In this document: positions 1 to 7,729 of the stretch, piece by piece
How positions within the stretch are numbered: the stretch's first letter is position 1
How the letters are laid out: each line of letters opens with the position of its first letter
Source of the DNA: Williamsoniiplasma lucivorax ATCC 49196
Lineage (GTDB): Bacteria > Bacillota_I > Bacilli_A > Mycoplasmatales > Mycoplasmataceae
Direction of reading: 5' to 3'
DNA: 32,605 nt
Assembly (NCBI RefSeq): GCF_000518285.1
Contig: NZ_JADH01000016.1
Coordinates: 1-32,605 of the forward strand
The notes under the pieces: model-generated
What the model was told of the DNA's origin: nothing
What the model saw: only the letters and a program-made list of their open reading frames with translations
Databases searched by the model: none
Position numbers and translations under genes: made by a program

Positions 1-273
1 CAAAATACTATTGTCATAATATTTTGTTTCATAGAGTTCTTTTATTTCATTTTTTTGCAAACTGGTAATTTTATTTGACGGAATTTTGCCACGATTTTTA
101 TGGGCAAAACCATCAATGCCTTCTTTTCGGAAAATGGCTAATTTACGGTAAAGTTGGCGTTCAGAAACACCGCTTCTTCTAATTGCTAATTTTAATGGTA
201 TTTTATTTTGTTCAAAATCTTTTATAACTTTGTATATTTCTTTTTCTTTCATGTTAAGTTTTGCACCTTTCAT
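1..273 (-). CDS. IS1202-type transposase, N-terminal fragment
   Basis: The first 91 codons of a DDE transposase are present; the rest lies outside the window. The visible part is a helix-turn-helix DNA-binding region (about residues 8-50, with the stretch SGVSERQLYRKLAIFRKEG) followed by GFAHKNRGK and LYETKYYD, an arrangement I associate with IS1202/ISNCY transposases, which recognise the element ends through this domain. The start at 273 has GAGGTGATAAATC before it, so GAGG is the ribosome binding site. The catalytic DDE residues are not in view. Family assignment is from motif memory; IS481 or IS3-like HTH proteins are the alternatives. Confidence 0.75.
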   Translation of the reverse strand, partial: MKGAKLNMKEKEIYKVIKDFEQNKIPLKLAIRRSGVSERQLYRKLAIFRKEGIDGFAHKNRGKIPSNKITSLQKNEIKELYETKYYDNSIL

Positions 274-349
274 GATTTATCACCTCGTTATTATTTTACT
301 GACAAAATCGAGTGATAAATACTTATGACATAATCGTATGATAATCACA
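1..349 (-). mobile_element. IS1202-type (ISNCY) insertion sequence, left copy, partial
   Basis: This is the 5' part of an insertion sequence read on the minus strand, cut off by the start of the window. Positions 7-349 appear to be the exact reverse complement of 32263-32605, and identity stops at the TGTG terminus (349 here, 32263 there), which fixes the outer end of the element. The end carries short repeated motifs (TTATGTCATAAG, CGATTTTGTCAG) before the transposase start, probably transposase binding sites. The other end is outside the window, so length and target duplication cannot be judged. Confidence 0.8.
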
Positions 350-357
350 TTAAGCTA

Positions 358-384
358 AATGTTGGTATAAATCCAACATTTTTT
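358..384 (+). terminator. Hairpin with T-tail upstream of the toxin-antitoxin pair
   Basis: AATGTTGG (358-365) pairs perfectly with CCAACATT (373-380) around a 7-nt loop and is followed by more T. It sits between the IS end and the next gene, so it could stop transcription leaving the IS or be an operator for the gene that follows. A TATAAT lies just downstream. Confidence 0.5.
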
Positions 385-399
385 GTGACGATTATATTG

Positions 400-405
400 T
401 ATAAT
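400..405 (+). promoter_or_regulatory. -10 box of the Panacea antitoxin gene
   Basis: TATAAT is 23 bp before the ATG at 429, with AAAGAGG as ribosome binding site in between. No convincing -35 is seen. This is the only good -10 between the IS and the gene. Confidence 0.5.
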
Positions 406-428
406 TATTAATGTAAAAGAGGTTTATT

Positions 429-1025
429 ATGAATGTAGAACATATAAAAAAAGTAATTTCAGAAAGAGAAGAATTAAATTCTTTTTTTGAATTAGACACA
501 CACAACATAGAAAAATTATGGTTTGCAATAAATCGTTTTTTCATTATGGCTAAAGAAAAAAAGTTCACAGTCTATAAAACTCATCTTTTAAAGTTCATTT
601 CAATATTAGAACTTGAATACATTAAAGAAGCAGGAAACTTTTTTACTGGTCAAAAATTGATTAAAATGCAAAACGGACCCGTTCCTTCTAAAATGGATGA
701 TTTTCTAAAAGAAATAGTAAAAAACAAACAGAGCTACAAAACACTTCCTTTTATTGTAAAATTAGTTGGTATTAATGAGACTAGAACCATTATTGAGTGA
801 AATAATAGTTTCGAATCTTTTACTGCTTTTACATCTAGATTTCAATTGAAAATGATTCAAAGAAGTGCTGAAATTATTTTTGAAAAAAAAGATGTGAACT
901 CTCTTTCTGATTACACTCACAAATACAACAGCTGAATCATGGCAAAACCAAACAAAGAAATGAATTTATTTAATGAAATTGGTGATGAAGAAAGAAAAAA
1001 AGAGATGGAAATGATATATGGATAA
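429..1025 (+). CDS. Panacea-domain (DUF4065/SocA-like) antitoxin
   Basis: A 198-residue protein when TGA is read as Trp (first such codon at 798-800). The central segment has the Panacea/DUF4065 signature: a helix resembling the lqKLLyf region (HLLKFISILELEYIK), then a Gly-rich turn and the KMQNGPVPSKMDDFL block, about residues 58-100. The family neutralises many unrelated toxins (PanAT systems) and is also found as phage SocA-like proteins. It overlaps the next gene by 8 bp (ATGGATAA), the tight coupling expected of a toxin-antitoxin pair with the antitoxin first. The C-terminal tail KKEMEMIYG contains the next gene's ribosome binding site. The family is quite clear; the antitoxin role is inferred. 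Confidence 0.82.
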
Positions 1026-1617
1026 TTTCGTCAATTTAGAATTAAATTTTTTATGAAATCATGGTAAGTGCGTTTTTCCCGACTATTCCTGCAAGCACAT
1101 CGAAAAAAAGAAATGTCGGTACAAAATAATTGTTTTAAAATTAATTGATGAATCTGAAAACAAAATTAATAAACTACCTTTATATTACAAATTAACTAGC
1201 AAGGCCAATCTCAACGAACCAAAAAACTCTTGGTTAAAACTAAATGATTATATGGAACTAGAGAATATTTTTAATAAGCCTACATTCATAAGGGCTGGAA
1301 AAAAAGAAGAAGATTTTCATAGAGATTCAAAAAATAAGTTAATTTTGCCTTTTCCTAATGAAAGCTCCCAAATCATTTTATCTTTCAAAATTCAAAGAGA
1401 TATTTTAGATCTCTTTTTAAATGAAAGAGTTTCTTCCCAACTGGACCACTTATCAGAATCTGAAGAGGCAATAATAAACCAAAAATTATTATACTTAGAA
1501 AAGTTGATTGATGCAGCGATTGAATATGAAAAAATCAATTTCAATAACGATGTCGAAGAATTTAATTCACCAATGCAAAAATCAACCAACTCCCCCGACT
1601 CAGAATTTGATTTATAA
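1018..1617 (+). CDS. Candidate toxin partner of the Panacea antitoxin, unknown family
   Basis: A 199-residue protein starting at an ATG that overlaps the antitoxin stop; AGAGATGGAA just upstream supplies the Shine-Dalgarno. It has one TGA Trp (residue 13). The N-terminal part has four cysteines and a KKKCRYKIIVLKLIDES strand-like stretch; the C-terminal part is acidic and ends in a low-complexity SPDSEFDL tail. There is no signal peptide or membrane segment. I do not recognise the fold. The role rests only on the coupled position behind a Panacea gene, and PanT toxins are known to be very diverse. A perfect intrinsic terminator follows, so the pair is a separate two-gene unit. Confidence 0.6.
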
Positions 1618-1700
1618 ATTGAATTTGAATAAATACTAATTTTTGTGTTATTATATTTATGCAACACATAAATCAAAATAAATCTTAAATGATTTTTGGG

Positions 1701-1728
1701 GTACTTACGGAGTGGTAAGTACTTTTTT
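1701..1728 (+). terminator. Intrinsic terminator of the toxin-antitoxin operon
   Basis: GTACTTAC (1701-1708) pairs with GTAAGTAC (1715-1722) around GGAGTG and is followed by six T. It closes the 429-1617 unit before the first repeated leader. Confidence 0.85.
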
Positions 1729-1770
1729 CTTGGTTTGTCCCATTTTTTAATAATTTGTAAATTAAATTTT

Positions 1771-1875
1771 ATGTTATAATAAGAACAACAGATTAAGATA
1801 GCACGAAAGTGCTATCTTTTTGTTTTCATAACCATATTTAGCACTTGCTGTCTTTCTGAAAGAAAGAGGTAAATT
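1771..1875 (+). promoter_or_regulatory. Repeated promoter-hairpin leader, copy 1
   Basis: The order is an extended -10 (TG at 1772, TATAAT 1775-1780), then ACAACAGATTAAG, a perfect 8-bp hairpin GATAGCAC/GTGCTATC with a GAAA loop (1797-1816), TTTTTGTTTT, the block ATAACCATATTTAG, a small hairpin CTTTCT/AGAAAG, and AGAGG before the ATG. Five near copies occur in the window. Since the terminator-like hairpin lies downstream of the promoter, each operon is probably controlled in its leader, by attenuation or a processive antiterminator. That is inference; a role in mRNA stability is also possible. Confidence 0.85.
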
Positions 1876-2211
1876 ATGCCAAATAAAGACAAACAAGTAC
1901 AACAAACTACTTTTAAAAATTTAATTATTGAATTAAATTCAGAAACTAATGAATGAGTCAGAGAATGAATCGAAGATAAATATTCATTTAATGAAGATAT
2001 CACAGAATGTGTAAAATCTAAGGGTTTAACTTTTAATGATGTTTTTGTGGAAGGTTCAAGTAATTCGACTGGTGATCAATTTTATTTAAGTGATTTTAAT
2101 AGTCCTTATGATGCTTTAATTCAAATTGTAGATACTTCAGTTCAACAAACTATTCTAGGAATGGCTAATGATTTTAAATTTGATGGCGATTCAGAATTGG
2201 AGATGGAGTAA
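1876..2211 (+). CDS. Conserved small acidic protein, first gene of operon 1 (paralogue of 15406)
   Basis: A 111-residue acidic protein of unknown function, starting at the ATG after AAGAGG of leader copy 1. It contains two TGA Trp codons in the NEWVREWIE stretch. It is clearly paralogous to the 104-residue protein at 15406: both share LNSETNEW followed by a second Trp, a YL(S/A)DF segment, PxDAL, a run of QQ, an MAN/FAN segment, and the C-terminal ELEME. Both are also the first gene behind the same repeated leader, which points to duplication of leader plus gene. No signal peptide or membrane span. The last codons GAATTGGAGATGGAG provide the ribosome binding site of the next gene. Confidence 0.8.
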
Positions 2212-2212
2212 A

Positions 2213-2458
2213 ATGAAAAAAGACCAAGCAATTAAACATCTAAAATTTAATTTAGAAACTGCAACTCAACTAATTAATAGAATGGATTTATTGCGTTCAA
2301 AAATAGAAGCGACAAATATTCCTACTACATATGAAGAATCTTTGTTTGATAAATTAAATCAATTAGAGTTTGCTTTGTATAAATGCAATGATTTCATACA
2401 AGATCTGAATAATGTCATTAATCCTTTATATTTAAACCAAAACATGGAGGTTGCATAA
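2213..2458 (+). CDS. Small helical protein, operon 1
   Basis: An 81-residue protein, probably all-helical (heptad-like KHLKFNLETATQLINRMDLL). The ATG at 2213 is preferred over the in-frame ATG at 2168 because GGAGATGGAG lies immediately upstream and the earlier start would overlap the previous gene by 44 bp. It ends in NMEVA, encoded by ATGGAGGTTGCA, which carries the GGAGG of the next gene. Its size and coiled character resemble the 75-residue product at 3807, but the similarity is too weak to call homology. Function unknown. Confidence 0.75.
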   Translation: MKKDQAIKHLKFNLETATQLINRMDLLRSKIEATNIPTTYEESLFDKLNQLEFALYKCNDFIQDLNNVINPLYLNQNMEVA

Positions 2459-2459
2459 G

Positions 2460-3011
2460 ATGAAAAGATATCCAACAGTTGAAGAAATGAACTCATTAAG
2501 ACTTAAAATTGAACCAGAATTGTGTAGTGAATTGCTTCTATGAAAAAATAATTCTATGGTTAAAAGAGGGAATACTTATATTTTCAAACTACTAAAAGAT
2601 AATATTTTTGATGAAGCTGAAATTGAAAAATGAAATCATGAAAAATTATTTTCTAAATATCATCAATTAATTGTTGATGATGTAAAAACTCAAGGACGTT
2701 ATGCATTTAAAGATATGACTGGAAGTTTAGTACAACTATACACACCGCATTGAGCTAGTGGATTCATCCAAGAATTTTATCAAAGTGAACTAATTTGATT
2801 ACAAACAAATTCTAATTATGTAGCAATTGACTATAAGCAAGACTTAACTAATTATTTTATAAATGAATATGTCAATTCCGTGAGTGAGTTTGCTAGAGAG
2901 AAATTAAAAGAGTTAAAAAACTCTAATGATAATACCTTATCAACAGAAACACGTGCAAATGAAATATTGGATGAAAATAATAATGATCAAGAAGAATTGG
3001 AAGTTGAGTAG
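2460..3011 (+). CDS. Uncharacterised acidic protein, operon 1
   Basis: A 183-residue soluble protein with several TGA Trp codons. It starts at the ATG overlapping the A of TAAGATG, 10 nt after GGAGG in the end of the previous gene. The middle (KTQGRYAFKDMTGSLVQLY, then TPHWASGFIQEFYQSELIW) looks like a compact alpha/beta domain, and the C-terminal 40 residues are an Asn/Glu-rich tail ending in EELEVE. No family recognised. Its place inside a run of similar-size acidic genes suggests an accessory role for the mobile element, possibly against host defences; that is speculation. Confidence 0.75.
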
Positions 3012-3012
3012 C

Positions 3013-3447
3013 ATGAAAAAATTAATTAAAAAACTAACAGGATTAGAAGTTAGCGATCAAGAAATTAAACAATATTTAGAAAATAATCGTTTAGATTTAT
3101 CAAAAACAAATTTAAAATATGCAGATTTAACAGGAGCAGATTTAAGTGATGCAGTTTTACACAAAGCAGATTTTAGAAATGCAAGTTTATACAGAGCTGA
3201 TTTTAGAAATGCAAGTTTTTATAAAGCAGATTTAGAATATGCGGATTTACACAAAGCATTTTTAAAAGATGCTAATTTACACAATGTAGATTTAAGAGGG
3301 GCTGATTTAAGTAGTGCAAATTTAACAGGAGCAAATCTAACAAATATTAAACTTTCAAAAGAACAAGCAGAACAAATTAAACAAAGATTAGAAAATGGAG
3401 AGTTTGAATTAGAAGCTAATTCAGACAACAAAATGGAGATGGAATAG
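3013..3447 (+). CDS. Pentapeptide-repeat protein
   Basis: A 144-residue protein. Residues about 32-118 are tandem A(D/N)LXX pentapeptides (for example ADLTG ADLSD AVLHK ADFRN ASLYR), roughly 17 copies, which should fold into the right-handed quadrilateral beta helix of this family. Flanking sequences are a helical Lys-rich N-terminus and a Glu-rich C-terminus ending in KMEME. Some family members (Qnr, MfpA) mimic DNA and protect or inhibit topoisomerases; others have no known role, so function here is open. The ATG at 3013 is chosen over an in-frame ATG at 2926, since the earlier one overlaps the previous gene and lacks a ribosome binding site. Confidence 0.88.
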   Translation: MKKLIKKLTGLEVSDQEIKQYLENNRLDLSKTNLKYADLTGADLSDAVLHKADFRNASLYRADFRNASFYKADLEYADLHKAFLKDANLHNVDLRGADLSSANLTGANLTNIKLSKEQAEQIKQRLENGEFELEANSDNKMEME

Positions 3448-3448
3448 T

Positions 3449-3805
3449 ATGAAAAAATACAAACAAATAGAAGAATTGAAACAAAACATGGAAAACCTTG
3501 GTTATTTAAAATGTGCTGTTTTTGAGAATTATGAACCAGTTTCTGAATTTATGTCAGATAAAGAAATCACAAACCTAGGGATTTCTAAAAAAGAAATATG
3601 ACAAGAAGTTTATTGCTGAAAGCCATCTCAAAAAGATCCAAATAACTATGCTGTTGATGAAAATTTTAGCATTTTTATGAATAATGAAAATTTAAAACAG
3701 CTATTTTTAGATCCATATTTTAAAGATAGATTTGTCAATATGAATGAATACACAATTGATGATTTTAAACCTAAAGTTTCAAAAGAAGAATTGGAGATGG
3801 AATAG
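3449..3805 (+). CDS. Uncharacterised small acidic protein, operon 1
   Basis: A 118-residue protein starting one base after the preceding TAG (GGAGATGGAATAGTATG). It has two TGA Trp codons in the KEIWQEVYCWKPSQ region, and is rich in Asp, Glu and Asn. The C-terminus reads KEELEME, the recurring tail that places GGAG before the next ATG. No signal peptide, membrane segment or recognised domain. Function unknown. Confidence 0.72.
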
Positions 3806-3806
3806 T

Positions 3807-4034
3807 ATGGAAGAAATTTTAAAATTAAAAAAAGAATATTTAAACAAATTAGAACAATCTAATATGTTTCTTGAAGAATTTAGAGCAAAAGTCAAAGAAG
3901 ATGAAACAAATTTTGAATTTTTAATGGATTTAGAAGTGGAAGAAGTTTTGAATTGTTTATATTCAAATATTATATATGACCTAGATGAAGTACTTCAAAA
4001 AACTTTCGACAGTCAACAAATGGAGGTTGAGTAG
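3807..4034 (+). CDS. Small coiled-coil protein, operon 1
   Basis: A 75-residue, strongly acidic, helical protein (KLKKEYLNKLEQSNMFLEEF with hydrophobic residues at heptad spacing). The start at 3807 follows GGAGATGGAATAGT; the in-frame ATG at 3744 would run into the previous gene. It ends in QQMEVE, with GGAGG inside for the next start. It may form a dimer. Function unknown. Confidence 0.7.
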   Translation: MEEILKLKKEYLNKLEQSNMFLEEFRAKVKEDETNFEFLMDLEVEEVLNCLYSNIIYDLDEVLQKTFDSQQMEVE

Positions 4035-4035
4035 T

Positions 4036-4419
4036 ATGGGGTATTATTTTAGCGATGCAGTTGCTGAGACAACTAACCAATTTGCTGTGGACATTGGAAT
4101 AACAAAATATTTCAAAAAAGGATTAAACGTTTGGTTTAGAGTTGCAGTTGATTCTGAGTTTGAGTTATATGTTGAAGATGGTGAAAACTTAGAAATGAAA
4201 TATTTCACTTTTCCAGTTGGGGATGTAAAATTCACACCAACAGCTGCTGAATGAATTATGGAAGATATTTTTGATGATGCAAAATTAGATGAATATAAAC
4301 ATTTCTTAAGTGAAGAAGGTTCAAAATTGTATGAACAATTTAAACAACAACAAGCAAATTTAAGCGACACTGATTCAAATGCTAACGTCACAAAAGAAGA
4401 TGACATGGAGGTCAATTAA
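4036..4419 (+). CDS. Uncharacterised acidic protein, operon 1
   Basis: A 127-residue protein including a TGA Trp at 4252-4254. The N-terminal half looks like a small beta-rich domain (GLNVWFRVAVDSEFELYVEDG), the C-terminal half is helical with a Gln-rich stretch (LYEQFKQQQ), and the tail is DDMEVN. The start follows GGAGGTTGAGTAGT. No recognised family; a small DNA-mimic or anti-restriction role would fit the strong negative charge but nothing in the sequence proves it. Confidence 0.72.
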
Positions 4420-4420
4420 C

Positions 4421-4921
4421 ATGACAAAAATACAACCTAAATATAAACAATTTAATGTAGAGAAAATGCTAAAATTTCAAGACTTTTCAAAAAGAATTAA
4501 AAACTCAGAACGAGATTTGAAAATTTTGGACACTATTCAAAAATATGTAAATGATTATATAGAAAACACTATTGATGATAGAAACAGTAAAACAATACAG
4601 ACTTTCTCTAACGGTAAATTAGTAAACGAAGAAATAGAAATCAATCCTAATTTTTGATTATGAGATATTAATCTAGTATCTATGCAAAATACTTTACCTT
4701 GATCTGATCATTTTTCTTCCATGAACAAGTTTGGAGATTATGTTGAAATTTATCAAGTTCTAGAATCTGACGGAGATTGGAATAACCAATTTTTCACCTT
4801 TGATATTGCTGGTGAATTAGTTGCTCAAAGTGACAATATCACAGACATTTATCGTTCAATGGCTGGTGAAAATGAATGTTCAATAAGTGGTTTTAAAGAC
4901 CATGGTCTGGAGATGGAATAG
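4421..4921 (+). CDS. Uncharacterised protein, operon 1
   Basis: A 166-residue protein when TGA codons near 4660-4710 are read as Trp; without that it would appear as two pieces. The N-terminal part is basic and helical, and the C-terminal half (GDYVEIYQVLESDGDWNNQFFTF and on to IAGELVAQSDN) looks like a beta sheet domain. It ends in HGLEME, coded by CTGGAGATGGAA, directly before TAGTATG of the next gene. Function unknown. Confidence 0.75.
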
Positions 4922-4922
4922 T

Positions 4923-5072
4923 ATGACAGAAAAAAGAAAACAACATAGAGTAGTAGTGCTTGCACTTAAGCAACAATATCCCGAATTATATGCAGAACAT
5001 AATTTAAATTGTTTTTGTAAAGTAGAAAAGGAACAAGAGAATAAAGCGAATTTTGAAGAGGAGGAACAATAG
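4923..5072 (+). CDS. Very small protein, operon 1
   Basis: A 49-residue protein with a basic N-terminus (MTEKRKQHRVVV), two cysteines (NCFCK) and a Glu-rich C-terminus that ends in EEEEQ, coded by GAAGAGGAGGAACAA, which supplies the GAGGAGG for the next gene. The start follows GGAGATGGAATAGT, the same coupling as its neighbours, which is the main reason to believe this short gene. Function unknown. Confidence 0.65.
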   Translation: MTEKRKQHRVVVLALKQQYPELYAEHNLNCFCKVEKEQENKANFEEEEQ

Positions 5073-5076
5073 GAAA

Positions 5077-5796
5077 ATGAATAATGTGTTGTTATACTTT
5101 TCTCTTAAATACAAAGGAGATTGAGAAAAAGTTTATGAAGCATTAGAAAAAAAAGAGAAGATTACTAATGCTGAATTGAAAAAAATTGAAAGTAAAATTG
5201 ATTGCAACTATTTAACAATTATTGATCAATATTATCCAGTTAACTTAAAATATAGTTATAAACCTCCTTTTTTGCTTTATACACAAGGAGATTTAGGATT
5301 ATTAAAAAATTATTCTCAAACCATTGGGATTGATATTGAAACAACATATGATGAAGATGGTGTAAATAACACTAGTGAAATCATTAATAATTTAATTAAA
5401 GAAAACAAAACAATAGTTAGTGGTTTTGCAACTATGTCTGAAAAATCAGTTGTTCAAACAGCTATTGATCACAATTCTAAAATTATTATTGTTGTTGAAG
5501 AAGGGATTGAAAATTTCAAAGATTCTAATCAAGAATTAATGAAAAAAATGGAGCAATCTAAAAATTGGTTAGTTGTCTCAGAAAGCTATCAAAATAACCA
5601 ACTAAACGAAACTACAAGTGAATATGTATTACGCTTAAAAGTAGGTTTAACGAAAACGCTTGTTTGTATAAACAATTCTCTATTTAATGAAAAAAAAGTT
5701 GATGATTTAAAATATGATGCTTTTCAACAACAAAAGCTTAAAGAAAAATCTTTAAAAAATCAATCCAAAAATAATGAATGAGAAAATGAAATTTAG
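5077..5796 (+). CDS. DprA-like DNA-processing protein (divergent)
   Basis: A 239-residue protein with the core layout of DprA/Smf: a short N-terminal helical region (residues 1-45), the YYPVNLKYSYKPPFLLYTQG motif that corresponds to the family's YP..L..i.dpP..Ly.kG, then a Rossmann-type domain with TIVSGFATMSEKSVVQTAI and KIIIVVEEGIE, matching the VSGgArGID..AH..AL and TIaVl positions. DprA loads RecA on incoming single-stranded DNA. The glycines and arginine of the usual SGgArG motif are partly replaced (SGFATMS) and the usual GSR before it is not obvious, so the nucleic-acid binding pocket may be altered. The start at 5077 has AGGAGGAACAATAGGA upstream. TGA Trp codons occur near both ends. 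Confidence 0.75.
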
Positions 5797-5814
5797 AAAA
5801 AAGAAAATATTTAT

Positions 5815-6186
5815 ATGAAAATTTTAATGTCAATACATAATGAACATATAAAAAATATAAAAAATGGAAATAAGAAATTTGAATTTAGAAAAGTGGAAGC
5901 AAAAAAATTTAATGATAATGAAATTTTTATATATGCCACTGCGCCAATTTCTAAAGTGGTAGGAGTTGCAAAAATTAAAAAAGTTCATATTAACACTCCA
6001 GAAAAAATATGAGAGTTTACAAAAGATTTTTCTGGTATTGATAATAGATTTTATGACAATTATTATGAAAATAAGAAAAAAGCAATTGCTTATGAAATTG
6101 AAAATTATATTGAATTTGATCAACCTAAATCTTTGATTGATTTTGGTTTATCATGTGCGCCTCAATCATTCGCTTACATAAAATAA
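5815..6186 (+). CDS. ASCH-domain (PUA-like) protein
   Basis: A 123-residue protein with the ASCH beginning: MKILMSIHNEHIKNIKNG followed by KKFEFRK, equal to the family's hp.ya..I..G.K..EfR pattern, then IFIYATAPISKVVGVAKI as the central strands. ASCH proteins bind RNA or modified nucleotides and are common in mobile elements. It needs two TGA Trp codons or fewer (first at 6009-6011). The Shine-Dalgarno is weak (AAAAAAGAAAA), unlike other genes here, so it may be translated mostly by coupling to the upstream gene 18 bp away. It is the last gene of operon 1; no obvious terminator follows. Confidence 0.8.
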
Positions 6187-6278
6187 GATTATTAAAAAGA
6201 ATCTCTTGATCCTAAAAATAATGTTAGCAAACAACATTTGTTATAAATTTAAGAGATGTGAATAAATACTAGATAATT

Positions 6279-6353
6279 GTACATTTATGATTGAAAGTTG
6301 TACAAACATTGTCTTTTGAAGTACATTTATTGATTAATTTTGTACATGTATTG
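6279..6353 (+). repeat. Two imperfect GTACATTTAT...TTGTACA direct repeats
   Basis: Unit 1 (6279-6312) and unit 2 (6321-6353) share GTACATTTAT, then GATT after zero or one base, then GTACA and TTG. Each unit holds an inverted GTAC...GTAC pair. They sit 25-100 bp upstream of leader copy 2 in the 300 bp without a gene between 6187 and 6487, so they could be operator sites. Confidence 0.6.
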
Positions 6354-6379
6354 ATTTCATTAAAGAACATGCTTTGAAT

Positions 6380-6487
6380 ATGTTATAATAAAAACAACAG
6401 ATTAAGATAGCACGAAAGTGCTATCTTTTTGTTTTTTATAACCATATTTAGTGCTTGTGTTGTCTTTCTGGAAGAAAGAGAGTATAT
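6380..6487 (+). promoter_or_regulatory. Repeated promoter-hairpin leader, copy 2
   Basis: TG at 6381 and TATAAT 6384-6389, hairpin GATAGCAC/GTGCTATC at 6406-6425 with T-tract, ATAACCATATTTAG block, second hairpin CTTTCT/AGAAAG, AAAGAGAG ribosome binding site. Unlike copies 1 and 4 it reads AGTGCTTGTGTTG in the variable spacer, as copy 5 does. Confidence 0.85.
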
Positions 6488-7111
6488 ATGAGTAAAAAAA
6501 TTATTTTAGTTTCCGACGAAACACTAAAAGCAAAAGAAATATTTCAACAAGAACAAACTAAGCTAATTAAGTCTTTAAGAAATAACTTTGAAGAATCAAT
6601 TCTTGATGATGTTTTTAATATGTCAGACCAAGAATTACTTCAAATCTCAAAAGAACGTTTTGATATGTTATTTGAAGAAATAAAGTCATACAAAAAACAC
6701 CAAATTGGCGATATTAAAAGTCAAACAAAACCTTATAAAGATATTTTAAATGGTTTAAAGAAAGAATTAACAAATACAGAAAGTAGTCTATCTAAACAAT
6801 TGGAATCAATAACATCTAGATTACACGAAACAGCTTGTGTTAAAGGGTATGAAACTAAATATGAAGCTATTGCTGCTGGAGCTAGAGCAAAACTGCAAGT
6901 TCATTGTTTTGATTTAGCAAAAGTACCTCATGCGTTCGCTCAAGAAGCAATTGAATACTTTGTCCATGATTTAGTTTCAAAAGCGTTAAAATCAGGGCAA
7001 CCAGTACCTACAATTCCAGGAGTGATGGTTGAAGTTGAAATTCCAACATTCAATATTGAAGATGTTAAAAAATCAAATTCTTCAAATAATGATGACGGAA
7101 TGGAAATGTAA
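6488..7111 (+). CDS. Coiled-coil protein, first gene of operon 2
   Basis: A 207-residue soluble protein. Residues about 15-130 are predominantly helical with coiled-coil character (KDILNGLKKELTNTESSLSK), followed by a more compact domain with AIAAGARAKLQVHC and a terminal strand-rich GVMVEVEIPTFNIED. It has the general look of phage-type nuclease-associated or DUF1351-like proteins, but I cannot confirm any family. The ATG at 6488 is chosen over an in-frame one at 6455, which lies inside the conserved leader. It ends in DDGMEM, with GGAATGGAAATG just before the next gene. Confidence 0.72.
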   Translation: MSKKIILVSDETLKAKEIFQQEQTKLIKSLRNNFEESILDDVFNMSDQELLQISKERFDMLFEEIKSYKKHQIGDIKSQTKPYKDILNGLKKELTNTESSLSKQLESITSRLHETACVKGYETKYEAIAAGARAKLQVHCFDLAKVPHAFAQEAIEYFVHDLVSKALKSGQPVPTIPGVMVEVEIPTFNIEDVKKSNSSNNDDGMEM

Positions 7112-7112
7112 T

Positions 7113-7655
7113 ATGCTGAATTCTAAAAACAATAAAATTCCTAAGGGATGAAAAGTTTTAATTGAAAATGCAGATTATTTAATTGATCAAGAAGGAAATA
7201 TTTATAACAGTCAGACATTTCAAAAACTGAAACCTTGAGTACATGATAAATCTAAAACAAACCATTATTTAAAACTGGATTTGTATAATCGTCATAAAAA
7301 TAAAAATGAAAAATTTTATGTACACAGATTGATTATGAATAATTTAATTCAAGAAATTCCTGAAGGAATGTTAGTAGATCACATAAATGGTTTAAAGTTT
7401 GATAATAGAGTTGAAAACCTACATCTTTTATCAGCACAAGAAAATGCCAATTTATGATATTCTACACAATGTAAATTTCAAAAAACTTTACAACATCAGA
7501 TTCCTACTTTAGAAGAGCAGAAAAAATACATAAAAAAAGTAGTTGAATCTAAAACAAAATTCAACCAAAATACATCTAAAATACAAAATATCCCTAATCA
7601 TTTACAAGGGTTAATTGATATAAATGACTTGGAGGTCGAAGAATATGAAATATAA
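7113..7655 (+). CDS. HNH endonuclease (NUMOD4/HNH_3 type, homing-like)
   Basis: A 180-residue protein. The N-terminal GWKVLIENADYLIDQEGNIY region resembles NUMOD4, and residues about 70-112 form the HNH core: YVHRLIMNNLI, then PEGMLVDHINGLKFDNRVEN and LHLLSAQENAN, which give the His-Asn-rich metal finger (VDHINGLKFDNR). Such enzymes cut or nick DNA at specific sites and are frequent free-standing or intronic elements in phages. Four TGA Trp codons are present. The start follows GGAAATGTAAT of the preceding gene by a 1-bp gap, so this copy is integrated in the operon instead of being an inserted selfish gene. The 70-residue C-terminal tail is unlike the family and ends with DLEVEEYEI, which contains the next gene's ribosome binding site. 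Confidence 0.85.
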
Positions 7656-7728
7656 ATTAAAAAGTTATGATCAATTTAAAAAAATTCAAGAATTCGATCA
7701 ATTTAACTTAGATAAGGTGGTTGAGTAA
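7645..7728 (+). CDS. 27-residue small protein between HNH and membrane-anchored genes
   Basis: MKYKLKSYDQFKKIQEFDQF and seven more residues. It overlaps the HNH gene by 11 bp, and its ATG is 8 nt after a strong GGAGG, better than most starts nearby. It contains a DQF repeat (YDQFKKIQEFDQF) and ends in KVVE two bases before the next ATG with AAGGTGG inside. Either a real microprotein or a translational relay that couples the two larger genes. Confidence 0.5.
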   Translation: MKYKLKSYDQFKKIQEFDQFNLDKVVE

Positions 7729-7729
7729 T

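Noticed and set aside
1797-1816. Hairpin repeats considered as a CRISPR-like array
   Set aside because: The copies lie 600 bp to 5 kb apart (15.2 kb overall), each before a gene and with a -10 box; no short regular spacers exist.
3013-3447. Naming the pentapeptide protein as a quinolone-resistance (Qnr) protein
   Set aside because: Only the repeat is shared; the loops and length of Qnr are not visible, and function cannot be inferred from the repeat alone.
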